64,000 bases of DNA from Agrocybe praecox (taxonomy: Eukaryota; Basidiomycota; Agaricomycetes; Agaricales; Agrocybaceae). The stretch covers positions 372,001-436,000 of the forward strand of contig OZ024849.1 in assembly GCA_964017145.1 (NCBI GenBank), written 5' to 3'. A program made the translations under genes and the position numbers. Of this stretch, positions 21,845 through 33,130 are shown one piece after another; positions within the stretch are counted from its first letter, which is position 1, and each line of letters starts with the position of its first letter. A model generated the notes under the pieces. The model saw nothing but the letters and a program-made list of their open reading frames with translations. It did no database searches and was not told the origin of the DNA.

Positions 21845-24800
21845 CTATTCGAGAATAAGAAGAACGCTTCCTGGGCTGACTGGAGAGCCTTCTTCTCTAC
21901 CTGCGACAAAACTCTTGATTGTTTTGCCCACGTTGCTCTCTCCTGCAGTGACAGGAATTTCGGTTTTCATGGCTTCCAGTATTACGAGAACCTGCGACGC
22001 AGAGGTGATCAAATCCTCAGGCTGACACTTGAACTTCCAAATGGTGGCGAAGACAGATGCAGTAATCTTCGTCCCACTTGCAAATTCTGGGTGAAAAGGA
22101 AAGTGAGTGTCAGAGCCCTATACTATAAGCGAGGACGCCTACCATCGTCGTATATACTAGGGACATTAAGCCTGGATGGGTCGTCTTTATCAGCTTCCCA
22201 TTCCTGTAAAAGGAGTTTCTCTCTATCGATCACATTAACAAAATATGAGCAAACGAGCCACAAGAGAGAACTACCTTGCTTCTTCAATTTTCGTAGCATT
22301 TGCTTGCCTTTCACGGAACACGTTCAGTTCATCCTTTATTGACTCAAGAAACTGGAGATGTTCGGGCACTGAGAATTCCACTTGCTCCATCTACTGAATG
22401 CTTATAAATTCTAAGCATCAAAATATTCGAGGAAGTAAAGGTTGACCTTGAAAACGTATTGGCCAGCGTCAAAGCTTTTCTCGAGCTATAGAAGAGGTAA
22501 TTAGCATGATATGTAAGATGCCTTCGTAAAGGTTAATACATACCTGCAAATAATCATCTTCGTTAACTTCTACGAACGAGATCTAAGTAACGAACACGTT
22601 AAGATTGATGGTAATATATGCAACAATAACACATGCCTGATCGAAAGCTTCCAGGAGCCATGGCTTTTCCTCTTGAAAGTCGTTTCCCTTTCCCCATGTC
22701 TGCCAAGCTGGAAGGGTCCGGCCAAATAACTGGTACCCTCCCGGAGACTCAACTGGGTAGATGGCGGCAACAGGACCCGCAATGCCGATGGCACCCTAAG
22801 CAGAATATTAACGCTAAGCGTGACTGAGGGTTAAACACCCACGCGTGGAGTAAACGTCCGGGATGGATTCATTTTCTGTCCAACTAATCGGCACCGAGGG
22901 TCGATCTGGACACAATAATCAGATATTCAACATGAAAGTGACAATACTGTCTGAATGGGTTTGCATTTACTGGTACAAGAAATGGACAGGCGAAATAAAA
23001 ACCGACACCAAAGACGAGCTTCGAAGTTCACAAAGATGTTAGTAAGCTGGTAAATGGTCCCTTTCCGCGGCTCATCCTTACCCAAGTAGACCCTATGAGC
23101 TTTCGCAATGCCTCGGCTGTATCGCGCAAGCCATTGTTATTTGCGAGATATTCAATGTTACTAGGTAGATAGACTGCCTTGTCGCGTGTAGTAGCCATAT
23201 ATCGCTGTAGAGCTTCGCGATTCCATCTATCATCGAGGACTATAGGAAAGGTGATCCGCCGTCCAGAGAACGTCATAACACTTATGTCAGCGGGGATCGT
23301 CTTCTCGCATTCGACGAGGACCGCCAAGAACGCCTCTTGCGTTAGGACCTGCGGATCATAATAGCACTAGATGAAATGACCTTCAGACATATTATATCAC
23401 GCGGAATATCAAGAAGAGATGGCTTACAAGGATAGATCGTATACACGGGCAGAGAGATAGGACTCCAGGGACATCAATTCCCTTGACCAAACCTTGGAAA
23501 GCGTGTATTCTTGCGCGAACAAGGATATCAAGGCTCATGTCACCGAATTCAACGAGAATCGCAGAATCTCCAGCCTATCAAAGGGACGTCAGATCGCAAT
23601 ACACGTTTATATAAAATCTTTACCTGACGAAAAGTGACTTTGAGATCTAGCCTATCATGATTGTCTGGGCAAATGGCAAGTACGGGTGAATAAGTGAGGC
23701 CTTCAATGTCCTTTTGTAGAAGATTAAAGGTAGCAGGAAGGTTTTCCCTTTCTCCAGAAGGCGCTTGCTCTATGGATGTAAACCAATCCTCAAGTGCATG
23801 TGCTCTTTGACGGGCGATTTGCCAAGAAATTTGCTTGAACTGCACGGTACAGCCCGGAGCGAGTTGACCCAGCTTCCACCTACTTTCAAATTAGCAACGT
23901 GTAATGAAAGGGCGGACAACAAACATTTCAGAAGTAGCCACAGTGCAAAGGCACAGATAACCGCCCATATCCGGTCCTTCGTTGGTCAGAATGACAGGAG
24001 TATCGCCGTTAACGTTGATAGTGCCAGGCGCGTACCCATTATCTAAAATATTACTTGGATGCGACCCGCCCTCTCCTCCAGTCGCCCGTGCCCACTGGAT
24101 CTTATCCGATGGTGTAGGTGCTTCAAGACGAATGCCCATTCTATTGCTTGAAGGGCTGATACGCCATCTCGTTGAATAAAAATGTTCGAGGCCTTCTTTC
24201 GTCACGAATTCTTCATCACCGTGCGGACCCGGAAGCACATAGACGACCCAGTCGGAGGAGTATGATGGAATGTTGTCTGGCTCAATTATACGAGTATTAT
24301 CAGAGTCGCGGGGCGCACAGTTTCCAAGTGCTATTAGGTCTCCTCTCAGCAACGATCGACCCTAGAGAGTTTAGCAGACGAATAATTGTAAAACAATTTG
24401 AAAGAGATATAATTTACCTGATAGCCACCGAGACCCATAGAAGTTGACTTAGAGCCCAAATAATGAGGGACGTCCGGAAAGCCACCTCTGATGGAAAGAT
24501 AGTTCCTGAAGCCACCATTGGACTCAGACGTGGGGTTTGCTGCGATAGTGAGAATCCCCTTCGTTGGAACGATTAATGGGGCCCACGAAGGTGCTACAAG
24601 ACCATCAATTTTCACAGTGATGTCAGACTTCCCGGTAACAGCCACCACACTGTCAACGAAGAACTGCAAGGAAAAATCGAGCCCCGGAACGACGATGAAC
24701 TCCAATCCTTCTGTCGTTTTGGGATTTCCAACAATGATGTTTCCTAATGTGAATGCTACTTCATCCATGGGGCCGCTTCGAGGTATACCTAATTTGAGGA

Positions 24801-26704
24801 TTCTCCCTGGAAGATCTTGAATCGTCGTGTCCAGACCAGAACATAAGACTTTGAAGGCGCTATGAGAGTGGGTGGAGAAGGAAAATTTTATAAAATATAA
24901 TCCCGCCATCGCAACAAAAACTTACTGAGGGAGGAATGAAAACGTGTCTAAGAATTTTGTAGTCGCATTTCCAGCAAAGAATGCACTATCTTCAGCTATC
25001 GCTTTGAGATATCGTACGTTGTTAGGCGGACCCAAAACTTTGATTTGCTCAAGAGCCTGAGTAAATCGTGAAATCGCCTCAGCTCTAGATGATCCGGTGA
25101 CAATGACCTTCGCAAGGAGAGGGTCAAAGTTTGGGCTGACTGTCTGACCAGTTTCTACCTTCTCATACGATTAGGATAGATACCTTTTAATAAAAATAAA
25201 AATCGCACCCAGCCGTCAACTCGTAACCAGTCGAGCTTCATCTCAGACAGAGAAATGTGTTGTAGTAGTCCAGGACTTGGGACAAAGTTCTCGTACGGGT
25301 TCTCTGCATAAATACGACCTTCGATGGCGTGCAGCTTTCCATTCTTTTTACCTGCCTCGAAAAGCTTATCGTACGTATTTTGTTGCATAGCAACACCGTT
25401 TAAGCCTTTGTGAGCCGATGCTTCGGCGAGCCCTTGTTGAATCATGAGCTCAACAATATCAAGTCCAGGATGAATTTGTTCAGTAACGGGGTGTTCAACC
25501 TGAGATATAAATCGGTCACAAAGATGCCACTGACACAAGCGCGACGGATGCTAACCTGAATTCGAGTATTCATTTCAAGGAAATAGAACTTGGCAGTTTG
25601 CTCGTCCACCAGAAATTCGACGGTGCCTTTAAAGGGAGAGGAAAGATGTAAGTGATTGTCCAGCATCCTTGAATTAATAGACGGCATACCGGCCGAGCTA
25701 TATTGAATAGAGCGAGCCAGATTGACAGCCACTTCACACATTTGCTCTCGGAGGCCTACAAACGTGAATATTCAGAGGTGTCATAACATTCAAAAACGCA
25801 AACTGTACCTGGTCGAGCAGAGCAGAAAGGACTCGGACTTTCTTCAATAACCTTCTGGTGTCTTCTTTGCACGCTACACTCCCGCTCACGCAGATGGAAA
25901 GCATCTCCCAAACCATTACCAAATACCTAGCTTGGGTATCAAAAGGAAGTGAAAACGCAAATTTATGAAGACATCTCTGACCTGAACTTCAATATGTCGC
26001 GCAGCTGCAAAATATTTCTCCAGAAACACACCATCATTATGGAATAAAGCCTATTAAGAATTACAAGTGAATGTTATTATTCATTGTCAAGGAGTGTCAA
26101 GACGGCCAACCTTTGCACGATCTTTCGTTGACCGTAGATTTGATTTCAGGCTTTCTTCGTCATGACATACGACCATACCCATCCCTCCTCCGCCAGCTGT
26201 AGCTTTCAACATAACAGGAAATCCGCATTGTTTCGCCACTTCTATCGCCTCCTCCTCCGTCGCTAGCAGGCTTTCGGAACCCGGAACAACCTCGACGCCA
26301 GCTTCCATGGCAATCTTTCTAGCTTCATGCTTAATCCCCATCTTATGTATGACTTCAGGCTGTGGACCAAGCCATGTTATACCATTTTCGATGACTTGCT
26401 TCGCAAATTCTGAGTTCTCCGACAGGAATCCATAGCCTGGATGCACAAGGGTGACCGAACGAGCTTTGCAGATAGAGATAATGCCAGGTATGGAGATATA
26501 TCCTGCTGACTCTGAGATGCTTCCTGATTCAGGTTGTGAAAGAGGAACGGCTTCGTCTGCCTGTAAAACGTGAGGCGACAGTATGTCAGACGTTGTGTAT
26601 ATTGCCACCGTCTTGATCCCAAGTCGTTTCGCAGTTCGCAAGATGCGAAGAGCGATTTCTCCACGATTGGCAATGAGTAGCTTGTTGGCTGTGTCCTGTA
26701 CCAT
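21845..26704 (-). CDS. urea-carboxylase-type biotin-dependent enzyme lacking the amidase half
   Basis: A 20-exon minus-strand model of 1256 residues: 26704-26111, 26050-25982, 25926-25809, 25755-25690, 25626-25556, 25499-25209, 25158-24926, 24859-24418, 24361-23925, 23879-23624, 23574-23428, 23366-23082, 23018-22971, 22905-22843, 22795-22637, 22582-22544, 22485-22447, 22390-22280, 22203-22143, 22086-21845. Order of domains: biotin carboxylase (about 1-450, ATP-grasp loop [21 protein letters not shown]), AHS2/KipA (about 480-800), AHS1/KipI ([11 protein letters not shown], about 860-1060), and a C-terminal biotinyl domain with EAMKTE, biotin-accepting Lys about 1217. This equals the C-terminal two thirds of fungal Dur1,2. 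The N-terminal allophanate hydrolase is absent and nothing like it lies upstream. Two introns need GC donors (after 22637 and after 22280). The family carboxylates urea; activity on another amide cannot be excluded. Confidence 0.88.
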
Positions 26705-27090
26705 GGTAGTCGGTCTCTAATGTTCGCAAAATACACCTTCGAAACGAAAGGTACAGATTATTTGCGTCTCTCCTTTCCGATAAACACCATGACATGAGAG
26801 GACAAGGCCGTCTCATGACCCATGAAAAGCGCATCCTGATAAGATAAGAAAGAATTGAACCACATATAGATGTGGCTTTTCGTGGGATGTCGTGGTTTTG
26901 TTCTGAGCAAGGTGACGAAGTGGTCAAGTCGGTACGCGAGGTAGCCGAGTCGATCAGTGGAGTCGGTCCGTCGGACCACGCCGTAAGTGGCCACGTGCCA
27001 TCAAAGCGCGACTGCCCGATCCGTACATAGATTAGATCAGATCATGCCGTGCAGATAGTATGTGACCGAGGCGTCCATAGCCCAATAAAT
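26705..27090. other. promoter side of the urea-carboxylase-type gene; dispersed repeat near 27010-27060
   Basis: No gene. The CTGCCCGATCC and TAGATTAGATCAGATC segment near 27011-27045 resembles sequence near 29873-29910. Confidence 0.35.
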
Positions 27091-27160
27091 CCATCGTGCG
27101 AGGCTGCTCGACGCGCTTCCGAGTCCAGCTACGCCATACAGCTGCATACTGGACTGCTCT
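27091..27160 (+). repeat. direct repeat, copy 1 (70 bp, second copy at 29971-30040)
   Basis: CCATCGTGCGAGGCTGCTCG and the following 50 bases recur at 29971-30040 with four mismatches in 70. Copy 1 ends 31 bp before the start codon of the broken gene at 27192. Confidence 0.8.
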
Positions 27161-27191
27161 ACCGTCACTTCCCACAGCAACGACAACCAGA

Positions 27192-27755
27192 ATGCCGTGG
27201 CCAGCCTATGTCTCCAATACGTTTGAGGCTATCCCTGAAGGGGTTAACGGCGCAACCGATGAATCGCTGTTCTATGGACCATACAACACCATCCTAACAC
27301 ACCTATTTCCACCCACCGACAACTACATGATATCGCCTCAGCCCAAGCGACCGCCTGAGGGCTGGTCCATCAACTTCACCACGGTCTTCATAGTCCAAAG
27401 GGCGTTTCACCCTGTATGCTTCCTTGAAATCAAGCCTCCTAGGGACTACACGCATCGCTCGTCTCGCGCTCCCGCGGACAACCAGATGAGGACACGGTTC
27501 TTCGATCTTGCGGATGTATTGGAACTTCCCGTCATACATGGCGTGAGCGCCCTTGGGACCCGCCTCTGATTTTACTCGTACACCCGCGACGACAACGTCT
27601 TGGACCCTCCCCGCATTCCTCCGGATGTCGAGCGCATAAACGACGTTGCACCTGCCGCACGATGGAATTTCGATATATTATCAGACGAGGGTGTGGCGAG
27701 GATGACGCAGGTTGTAAATGAGGTGAAGGCCATGGTAGGCCAACGCGCATGGTAA
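27192..27755 (+). pseudogene. lineage-specific nuclease-like family protein, broken by one in-frame TGA
   Basis: Single frame of 188 codons from ATG at 27192 to TAA at 27753-27755, interrupted only by TGA at 27567-27569 (codon 126). Before the stop it reads YGPYNTILTHLFPPTDNY, FLEIKPP, DNQMRTRFF and GVSALGTRL. After it the frame continues FYSYTRDD, INDVAPAARWNFDIL and VNEVKAMV. This order of motifs matches a hypothetical-protein family I know to be expanded in Agaricomycetes. The E-x-K in FLEIKPP suggests a restriction-endonuclease-like fold, which is inference. Continuation of the conserved family after the stop argues for a recent nonsense mutation and not for a shorter protein. Confidence 0.65.
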
Positions 27756-28317
27756 GCCGCCGTCCCAGCGTCCCTCGCAAATATCTAAGCCGAGTTGTAT
27801 TGGTGGTTGGTTCCTGTATGCATAGTCAGAAAAGATGTCGATAGTATCCTTCCGCTTGCGTTTGTATGTATTTGTATGCCACGCTGTTCCTCCTCCAGTT
27901 TCACCGTCACTGGAGTAGCAGTTGAGAAAAGGTCGCGCTTTCTTATACCCTTTTGCCGCCTTCGTGGCGGACTGGCACTGGTTGCCAACCACTAAAAATT
28001 TATTTTGTAACAAATAGCTGTATGTGGACTGCCATTCAGAACATATGGATAACTTCGATGTGAAAAAACGAGTAGATTAAGTCCATGTAAAAGGTCTCAG
28101 ATCGGGGGCCCTGGGACCTTTCGGGGAGGGAGTTACCCAATGTGGGAATGTGGGGGCCATCGTGAATGAAAGCAACTTTCCTTTTGATTGAACCCACCAC
28201 CTGCTGGTTCTTTCTTTCGTACTGTTGCCTATACACTACTTCAGGAATCATATCGCACGTGAAATTCCTTATAATCTCAAGGTATTTCAGTTTGTCTCAC
28301 ATATAGACAGATTCGTC
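27756..28317. other. intergenic, nothing recognised
   Basis: No supported gene between the two broken lineage-specific genes. Short frames on both strands are shadows. Confidence 0.4.
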
Positions 28318-28812
28318 ATGTCCGAAACAGATAAATATCTGGACAACTTTGGACAGGACGCAGACGTTGTGAGGCCACAAGATACAAGCTGGAGGGTGAA
28401 GGAAAAATCCGATCCCGTAGAAGTGGCCCTTCTAGTAGACGATACTCGACATTGGTTGATAACATGGGAAACGCAGGATAACGACTACGAGAATCCCGAG
28501 ATGCGAGTGGTACAGATAGTCCGAGAAATCGGCAAAGACCATCTCACTAACTGGGGGCCCTACACAAAAAGTATCGAGCGCCAGGTTCTTGTGCAAGCTC
28601 ATCGGTTCGTCTTGGCAACCCTCACTCTGGAGAAGAGGAAGGAGCTTGAAGCCATCGCAAAGGATCATCCGGTTCAGGTCCCCGATGGAGTTTACAATTG
28701 CAGAACATGGATAGAGTAAGTGGTACAGGAGGCAGTTAAGAATGGTATCTTCGAGCCGCATCATGCATCGGCGGCTCTCGAAGGAGCTTACGCCGTCCCT
28801 CCACTCGCTTGA
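28318..28812 (+). pseudogene. lineage-specific hypothetical protein broken by one in-frame TAA
   Basis: ATG at 28318 opens MSETDKYLDNFGQDADV. The frame runs to TAA at 28717-28719 (codon 134), then continues open as VVQEAVKNGIF and EPHHASAALEGAYAVPPLA to TGA at 28810-28812. The segment YNCRTWIE before the stop and VVQEAVKNGIF after it together resemble the C-terminal YNCQ-DW-helix motif of a family common in mushroom genomes. The full 164-codon frame therefore looks like the ancestral protein. No intron of usable length removes the stop: the GTAAGT at 28716 has no acceptor at a workable distance that keeps the frame. It could also be read as a functional protein 30 residues short. Confidence 0.5.
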
Positions 28813-29970
28813 ACCCTTTTTAGGAAAATGCTCGTGCATCAAGATTCTAGGTGTAGTCGCATCTTTCTTCTGTTGTTTTGTTGCAATGCCAATGACTCAT
28901 TGTCAACGACCATTAGGATTTTTGGATGCTTCTTATTGTCGACACAGTGCATCACATATTTATATTATTCCGACGACGATGATATTCTCCGATATATACA
29001 ATCTTCATTCTAAATTTTCATGTTCAGCAACTCAAGTATGGAATGCGTGTACACAGATAGCCAACTAATAAACACAAAACTCTGCTCATCTCTGTGACGT
29101 GTCGAGCTGCTGTTTGAGCTCAATGCAACGCCTCAACTTCGGAGATAGTCTAATAGTACTCGCCTCGCTGATGTGGGTACATACATGAATTAAATTAAAT
29201 TAAAAATTAAAATTGATGTGGGTACATACTACAAATTCACCGGTAAAATATCAGTTATTTGAAAACACGTAAGTGGAATTTAAAATATGAATATTTAGAA
29301 ACGAGTCAGAACAGTCGTTTCGGTCGACTGTGACTGCATTTACGACTGCTAATTGAAAGCTTGTTCAACGCAGCCCCTTTTACATACTATTTATAACATT
29401 GATGACGGAACTCAGATTAGACCTACGCGTTTAGGGGCATGTGCAATGGTTCCCTTCCCTTGCGTAATTTTTTGCTGATAGCTTCTGACTTTATTCCATT
29501 GGATCTGTATGTGTACACCTCATATATCTCTTCTGTAAAACAAATTCCAAATATCGATTCTTCCATAACGCGCAAGTTAGTGAGACATGCCACTGCGCTG
29601 AATATTCTGCACGAGCACGCGCGCGGCGTGAGAAGGCGTCGGCAGGACTTCGTGATTTTGGTGAACAAGTTGCAAGGTAAATTAAAGGTACTATAATAGC
29701 CTGAGACGACCACCAAGGTGCGCAGTTCCATGCGAGGTTGGTGCTATGTCCCTCGTCATGGATGATCACTCTGGGGTAACAGCCAGAATGGGACACGGAG
29801 TCTGAGAATGAAGACGCACTGAGCGAAAACATCAGAAAACATCCTGGCATGTTGTGGCAGTGCAGTCTGACCGACTGCCCGATCCATGGTCTAGATTAGA
29901 TTACATCCATTGCCTGTATGACAGCGACGCGTCGATAGCCGAATCACAATCAATCCTTTGCCCACTACTG
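28813..29970. other. intergenic, AT-rich in the centre
   Basis: No supported gene. Near 29188-29220 there is an AATTAAATTAAA run. The overlapping frames at 29423-29850 on both strands contain no recognisable motif. The dispersed TAGATTAGATTA segment is present near 29892. Confidence 0.35.
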
Positions 29971-30040
29971 CCATCGTGCGAGGCTGCTCGACGCGCTTCA
30001 GAGCCCAGCTACGCCACACAGCTGCATACTGGACTGCTCC
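29971..30040 (+). repeat. direct repeat, copy 2 (of 27091-27160)
   Basis: Matches copy 1 with four mismatches over 70 bases. It lies about 130 bp to the left of the inverted-repeat element at 30150-30990. Confidence 0.8.
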
Positions 30041-30149
30041 AACGTTAGCGCGACGGCAGAGTGAGAGGGAAAGGTGTTGATCACATACCTTCGAGATTAG
30101 ACTTACGTAAACAAGTTCAAACCCAAGTAATTTACCGAATTACGTGCAC

Positions 30150-30990
30150 TAGACCAGACGTGATTAAAATCACCCCGGGAAGTCGATGTTTTCAGGTCAC
30201 CTCAAAACCCGCGAGAAAAACATGCTTTTCTCGTACAAAATAGGGGTATTATAAATCATGAAATATAATACAAATTTTGGGACATTAGATTTAGATATGA
30301 TAAATAAAAACTGAGTATTCGTTTGAAAGTTGTGTCACACCATAAACATGGCCCAAAATATGATTTTCAGTCAGGCCGAAATCTCAACCAATTATAGAAG
30401 TTTGGGATTATTTTTTAGATAGGATGAGAACGGAAATTTCATTCATTCGGAAAACTAGAACGAAACTTAGCTTCTCAACAATAGCTTCAGAAGGTCGAAT
30501 ATATTGGTCATCCGCTGTTGCTTGTCTGTAGCTTCTACTGTAAATAGAGATATCGGCACATCTGAAAACACAAAAACCAATTGAGAGAATTGTTTCACAC
30601 CTTTATTTGTGCCGAAAATAAACACAATAGTCAAGAATTCGGGCTGTGAGAAAACTTGAAAAAAGACTATGTTTTAGTCCTAACTTTTGGACCACGATGA
30701 TATTAAATTTTTGGTCTTTCTTTCAGGAAGCCCGAAACGTCAGTATTCGTCTTGATTTTTGTCCTTACCGGAAATAAGAACATCAGCCATGCTTTCGTCA
30801 CCGTGGGATACCAAACTACTATCAAAATTCCTATTTTTGGTTGTCTTCTAGGTCATAAAAAACACTGAATTTTGTAAGTACATGTTTTCCGGAGGCCTTC
30901 TATTTCATACTAAAACTAGGTTTTCTCGGGGGTTTTAGGGTGACCTGAAAACATCAACTCCCCGGGGTGAATTTGGCTCGGGCGCGTCTT
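30150..30990. mobile_element. MITE-like element with about 50-bp terminal inverted repeats
   Basis: The left end has CACCCCGGGAAGTCGATG (30171 on) followed by TTTTCAGGTCACC, a C/A-rich stretch and GAGAAAA to about 30220. The reverse complement of 30920-30969 reads CACCCCGGGGAGTTGATG, then TTTTCAGGTCACC and CCCGAGAAAA. The match covers about 50 bp with only a few differences. Weaker similarity extends about 20 bp further outward on both sides, so the exact termini are not certain (30171/30969 minimum, about 30150/30990 maximum). The interior is AT-rich and has no meaningful open frame. This fits a short non-autonomous DNA transposon. If the ends are the minimal ones, an AAT triplet flanks both sides. 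Confidence 0.65.
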
Positions 30991-31060
30991 GGGCGCGTCT
31001 TTAATTATACACACTGGAATATATGAAACATACTTATATCTCAAACAAACAGTCCAGAAA

Positions 31061-31306
31061 ATGCACGACATCCCATTGGATATATCCAAAATTATTCTAC
31101 CCAAGCCTGAGCTTAATGTTGTCGACCTTACCAACTTCACCAACCCTAAAAGTACATATACTTCATTTAACTTTCTGGACTCTGACTTGAATCTCTTTGC
31201 AAAAGAGCCCTTCGCTTTGTCTGGACCTGGAAAGGCTACCTTTCCTAGCGCTGGTGCCGATCTCAAGCCGATCTATTTTTCCTTGGGGAAAAAAGTAGAT
31301 AGATAG
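31061..31306 (+). CDS. short hypothetical frame, possibly a gene fragment
   Basis: An ATG at 31061 opens 81 codons (MHDIPLDISKIILPKPELN and VVDLTNFTNPKSTYTSF) with protein-like composition and no known motif. It starts just to the right of the inverted-repeat element, so it may be the 3' part of a gene disrupted by that insertion. Confidence 0.3.
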   Translation: MHDIPLDISKIILPKPELNVVDLTNFTNPKSTYTSFNFLDSDLNLFAKEPFALSGPGKATFPSAGADLKPIYFSLGKKVDR

Positions 31307-31757
31307 AAGTAGCCTTTCTAATATTTGTCCGACGAAGGAAGAGGATTACACATGCCTTTTTACCTAGGAAAAAAGGCAGCGTCAGCGGTGATAGCATCAC
31401 TGGTGCCTGTATAGACTGACAGGCTGTACGGTGGGGAGAAATGTGAAGAAGTTGTATAACATAGCCTTCATATGATAATGATTTGTGAATGCATAAGAAA
31501 TTCCCTTCCCAATAGCCCAACACCTGTTCATGTTTGACGATATCCAGTGGGGAATTCCTTATATGTCCAGAATAATCGCGTTGCAACGGGTGAGTACAGA
31601 GTCGCGTAACTCTAGTCTCCCATGACAAACCTGTTGAGCAGGTTTACGCAGTTGATACCTATCAATAACGAACATGGCCTGCGCATAGTATATCCCTTTA
31701 GGCTGAGCCAAATAATACTGTCTCAAGCAACACAGTCCCCGCAGCCTCTTATAGGCG
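31307..31757. other. intergenic, upstream of the peroxygenase gene
   Basis: No gene recognised. Confidence 0.4.
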
Positions 31758-31765
31758 TATAAAAA
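31758..31765 (+). promoter_or_regulatory. TATA box of the peroxygenase gene
   Basis: TATAAAAA lies 67 bp upstream of the ATG at 31832, a usual spacing for a strongly regulated secreted enzyme. Confidence 0.5.
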
Positions 31766-31831
31766 TCATGCGAAGAATCATCGGACTAAGAAATAAGTTC
31801 TCCCTTTCTGACAATCAACTTCAAAATCAAC

Positions 31832-33130
31832 ATGCTCATTACCGGGTTCGTCTATATATTCCTGGGCCTGGCAAGCTACGTGAAAGCTTTCCCAGCTTAC
31901 GGATCACTCGCTGGGATGACGCGCGAGCAACTCGATACTATCGTGCCTACTCTCAAGTACTCCAAACCACAGAATCCCCCAGGGCCTCTGAAAGATACAT
32001 CGACCAAGCTAGTTAACGATGCCGCTCATCCTTGGAAGCCTCAGGCTCCGGGAGATATCCGTGGCCCATGTCCAGGACTTAACACTCTTGCTTCGCATGG
32101 CGTGAGTTAATTTCCTGACTCTGATTGAACAACAACTGACATATTCCCTCGAATAGTATCTTCCGCGTAACGGAATAGCCACGCCCGCCCAAATCATTAG
32201 CGCAGTGCAAGAAGGCCCGTATTCTCGATCAAATTGTTTCTGTCAGGCGGAGAACTAATTGATTTGATTAGGTTTCAACATGGAGAATACCATTGCGATT
32301 CTTGTTACTTACGCTGCCTTCCTCGTCGACGGGAACGTCATTACAAACTTGCTCAGCATAGGTGGAAAGACGACATTCACCGGCCCCAACCCACCGGCCC
32401 CTGCTACCGTCGGTGGGCTTAACACCCATGCGGTCTTTGAAGGCGACGCCAGTATGACGCGTGGTGACTTCTTCTTCGGAGATAATCACGATTTCAACGA
32501 GACCTTGTTCGACCAGGTACGTGAAAATGATATTATCTATTGATCGTGTCGTTGATTTTCTCGTAGTTCGTCGACTTTAGCAACCAATTCGGTGCAGGAA
32601 AATACAACCTCACTGTCGCTGCTAAGCTTCGAGCCCAGCGCATCCAGCAGTCGATTGCAACCAACCCAACTTTCTCCTTCGTCTCTCCCAGATATTTCAC
32701 TGCATACGCCGAGTCCACCTTCCCCATAAATTTCTTTGTTGACGGACGACAAAATGACGGCCAATTGGACATGGTCACTGCTCGTGGATTTTTCCAAAAC
32801 TCCCAAATGCCCACTGGCTTCTTCCGTGCCAACGGTACCAAAGGTGCCGATGGCATTGATCAAGTTGCGGCGGCAGCCTTTATTGCGCCAGGAGGAAATG
32901 TCGGTGGCAAGGTCAACAGCTACACCGTTGACCCAACCTCTGCAGACTTCAACAACTCTTGTCTCCTTTACACCAACTTTGTTGAGAAGACCATTTTCGG
33001 ATTGTATCCCAACCCATCTGGCGTTTTGCTCGACGCCTTGAATACGAACCTTGACTTCTTCTTCCTTGGAGCCAAGGACTCCGGATGCACTCAAGTGTTC
33101 CCTTATGCAAACCTCACTAAAAACAATTAG
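31832..33130 (+). CDS. unspecific peroxygenase (heme-thiolate, chloroperoxidase family)
   Basis: Four exons: 31832-32101, 32157-32214, 32272-32516, 32567-33130, 378 residues, the length of the long fungal peroxygenases. The family is secreted and uses H2O2 to insert oxygen into C-H bonds. Residues 1 to about 20 form a signal peptide (FVYIFLGLASYVKA). The heme-ligand motif is RGPCPGLNTLASHGY with Cys at 80. The acid-base motif is EGDASMTRGD, with Glu166 and Arg173. The C-terminal half is close to the Agrocybe-type enzymes (INSYTVDPTS-like region, LNTNLDFFF, GCTQVFPY). Several N-glycosylation sequons are visible (NETL, NLTV, NGTK). Intron 2 needs a GC donor (GCCCGT at 32215) to join the conserved QEG and FN residues; if it were retained the protein would be truncated. 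Confidence 0.9.

Noticed and set aside
22275..22280. Frameshift in the urea-carboxylase-type gene before the last exons
   Set aside because: The GT donor at 22274 breaks the frame, but a GC donor three codon positions earlier (GCAAGG at 22279) restores it exactly, so an intact gene is more likely.
32537..33094. 185-codon antisense gene over the peroxygenase
   Set aside because: Antisense shadow of a well-supported, strongly conserved exon.
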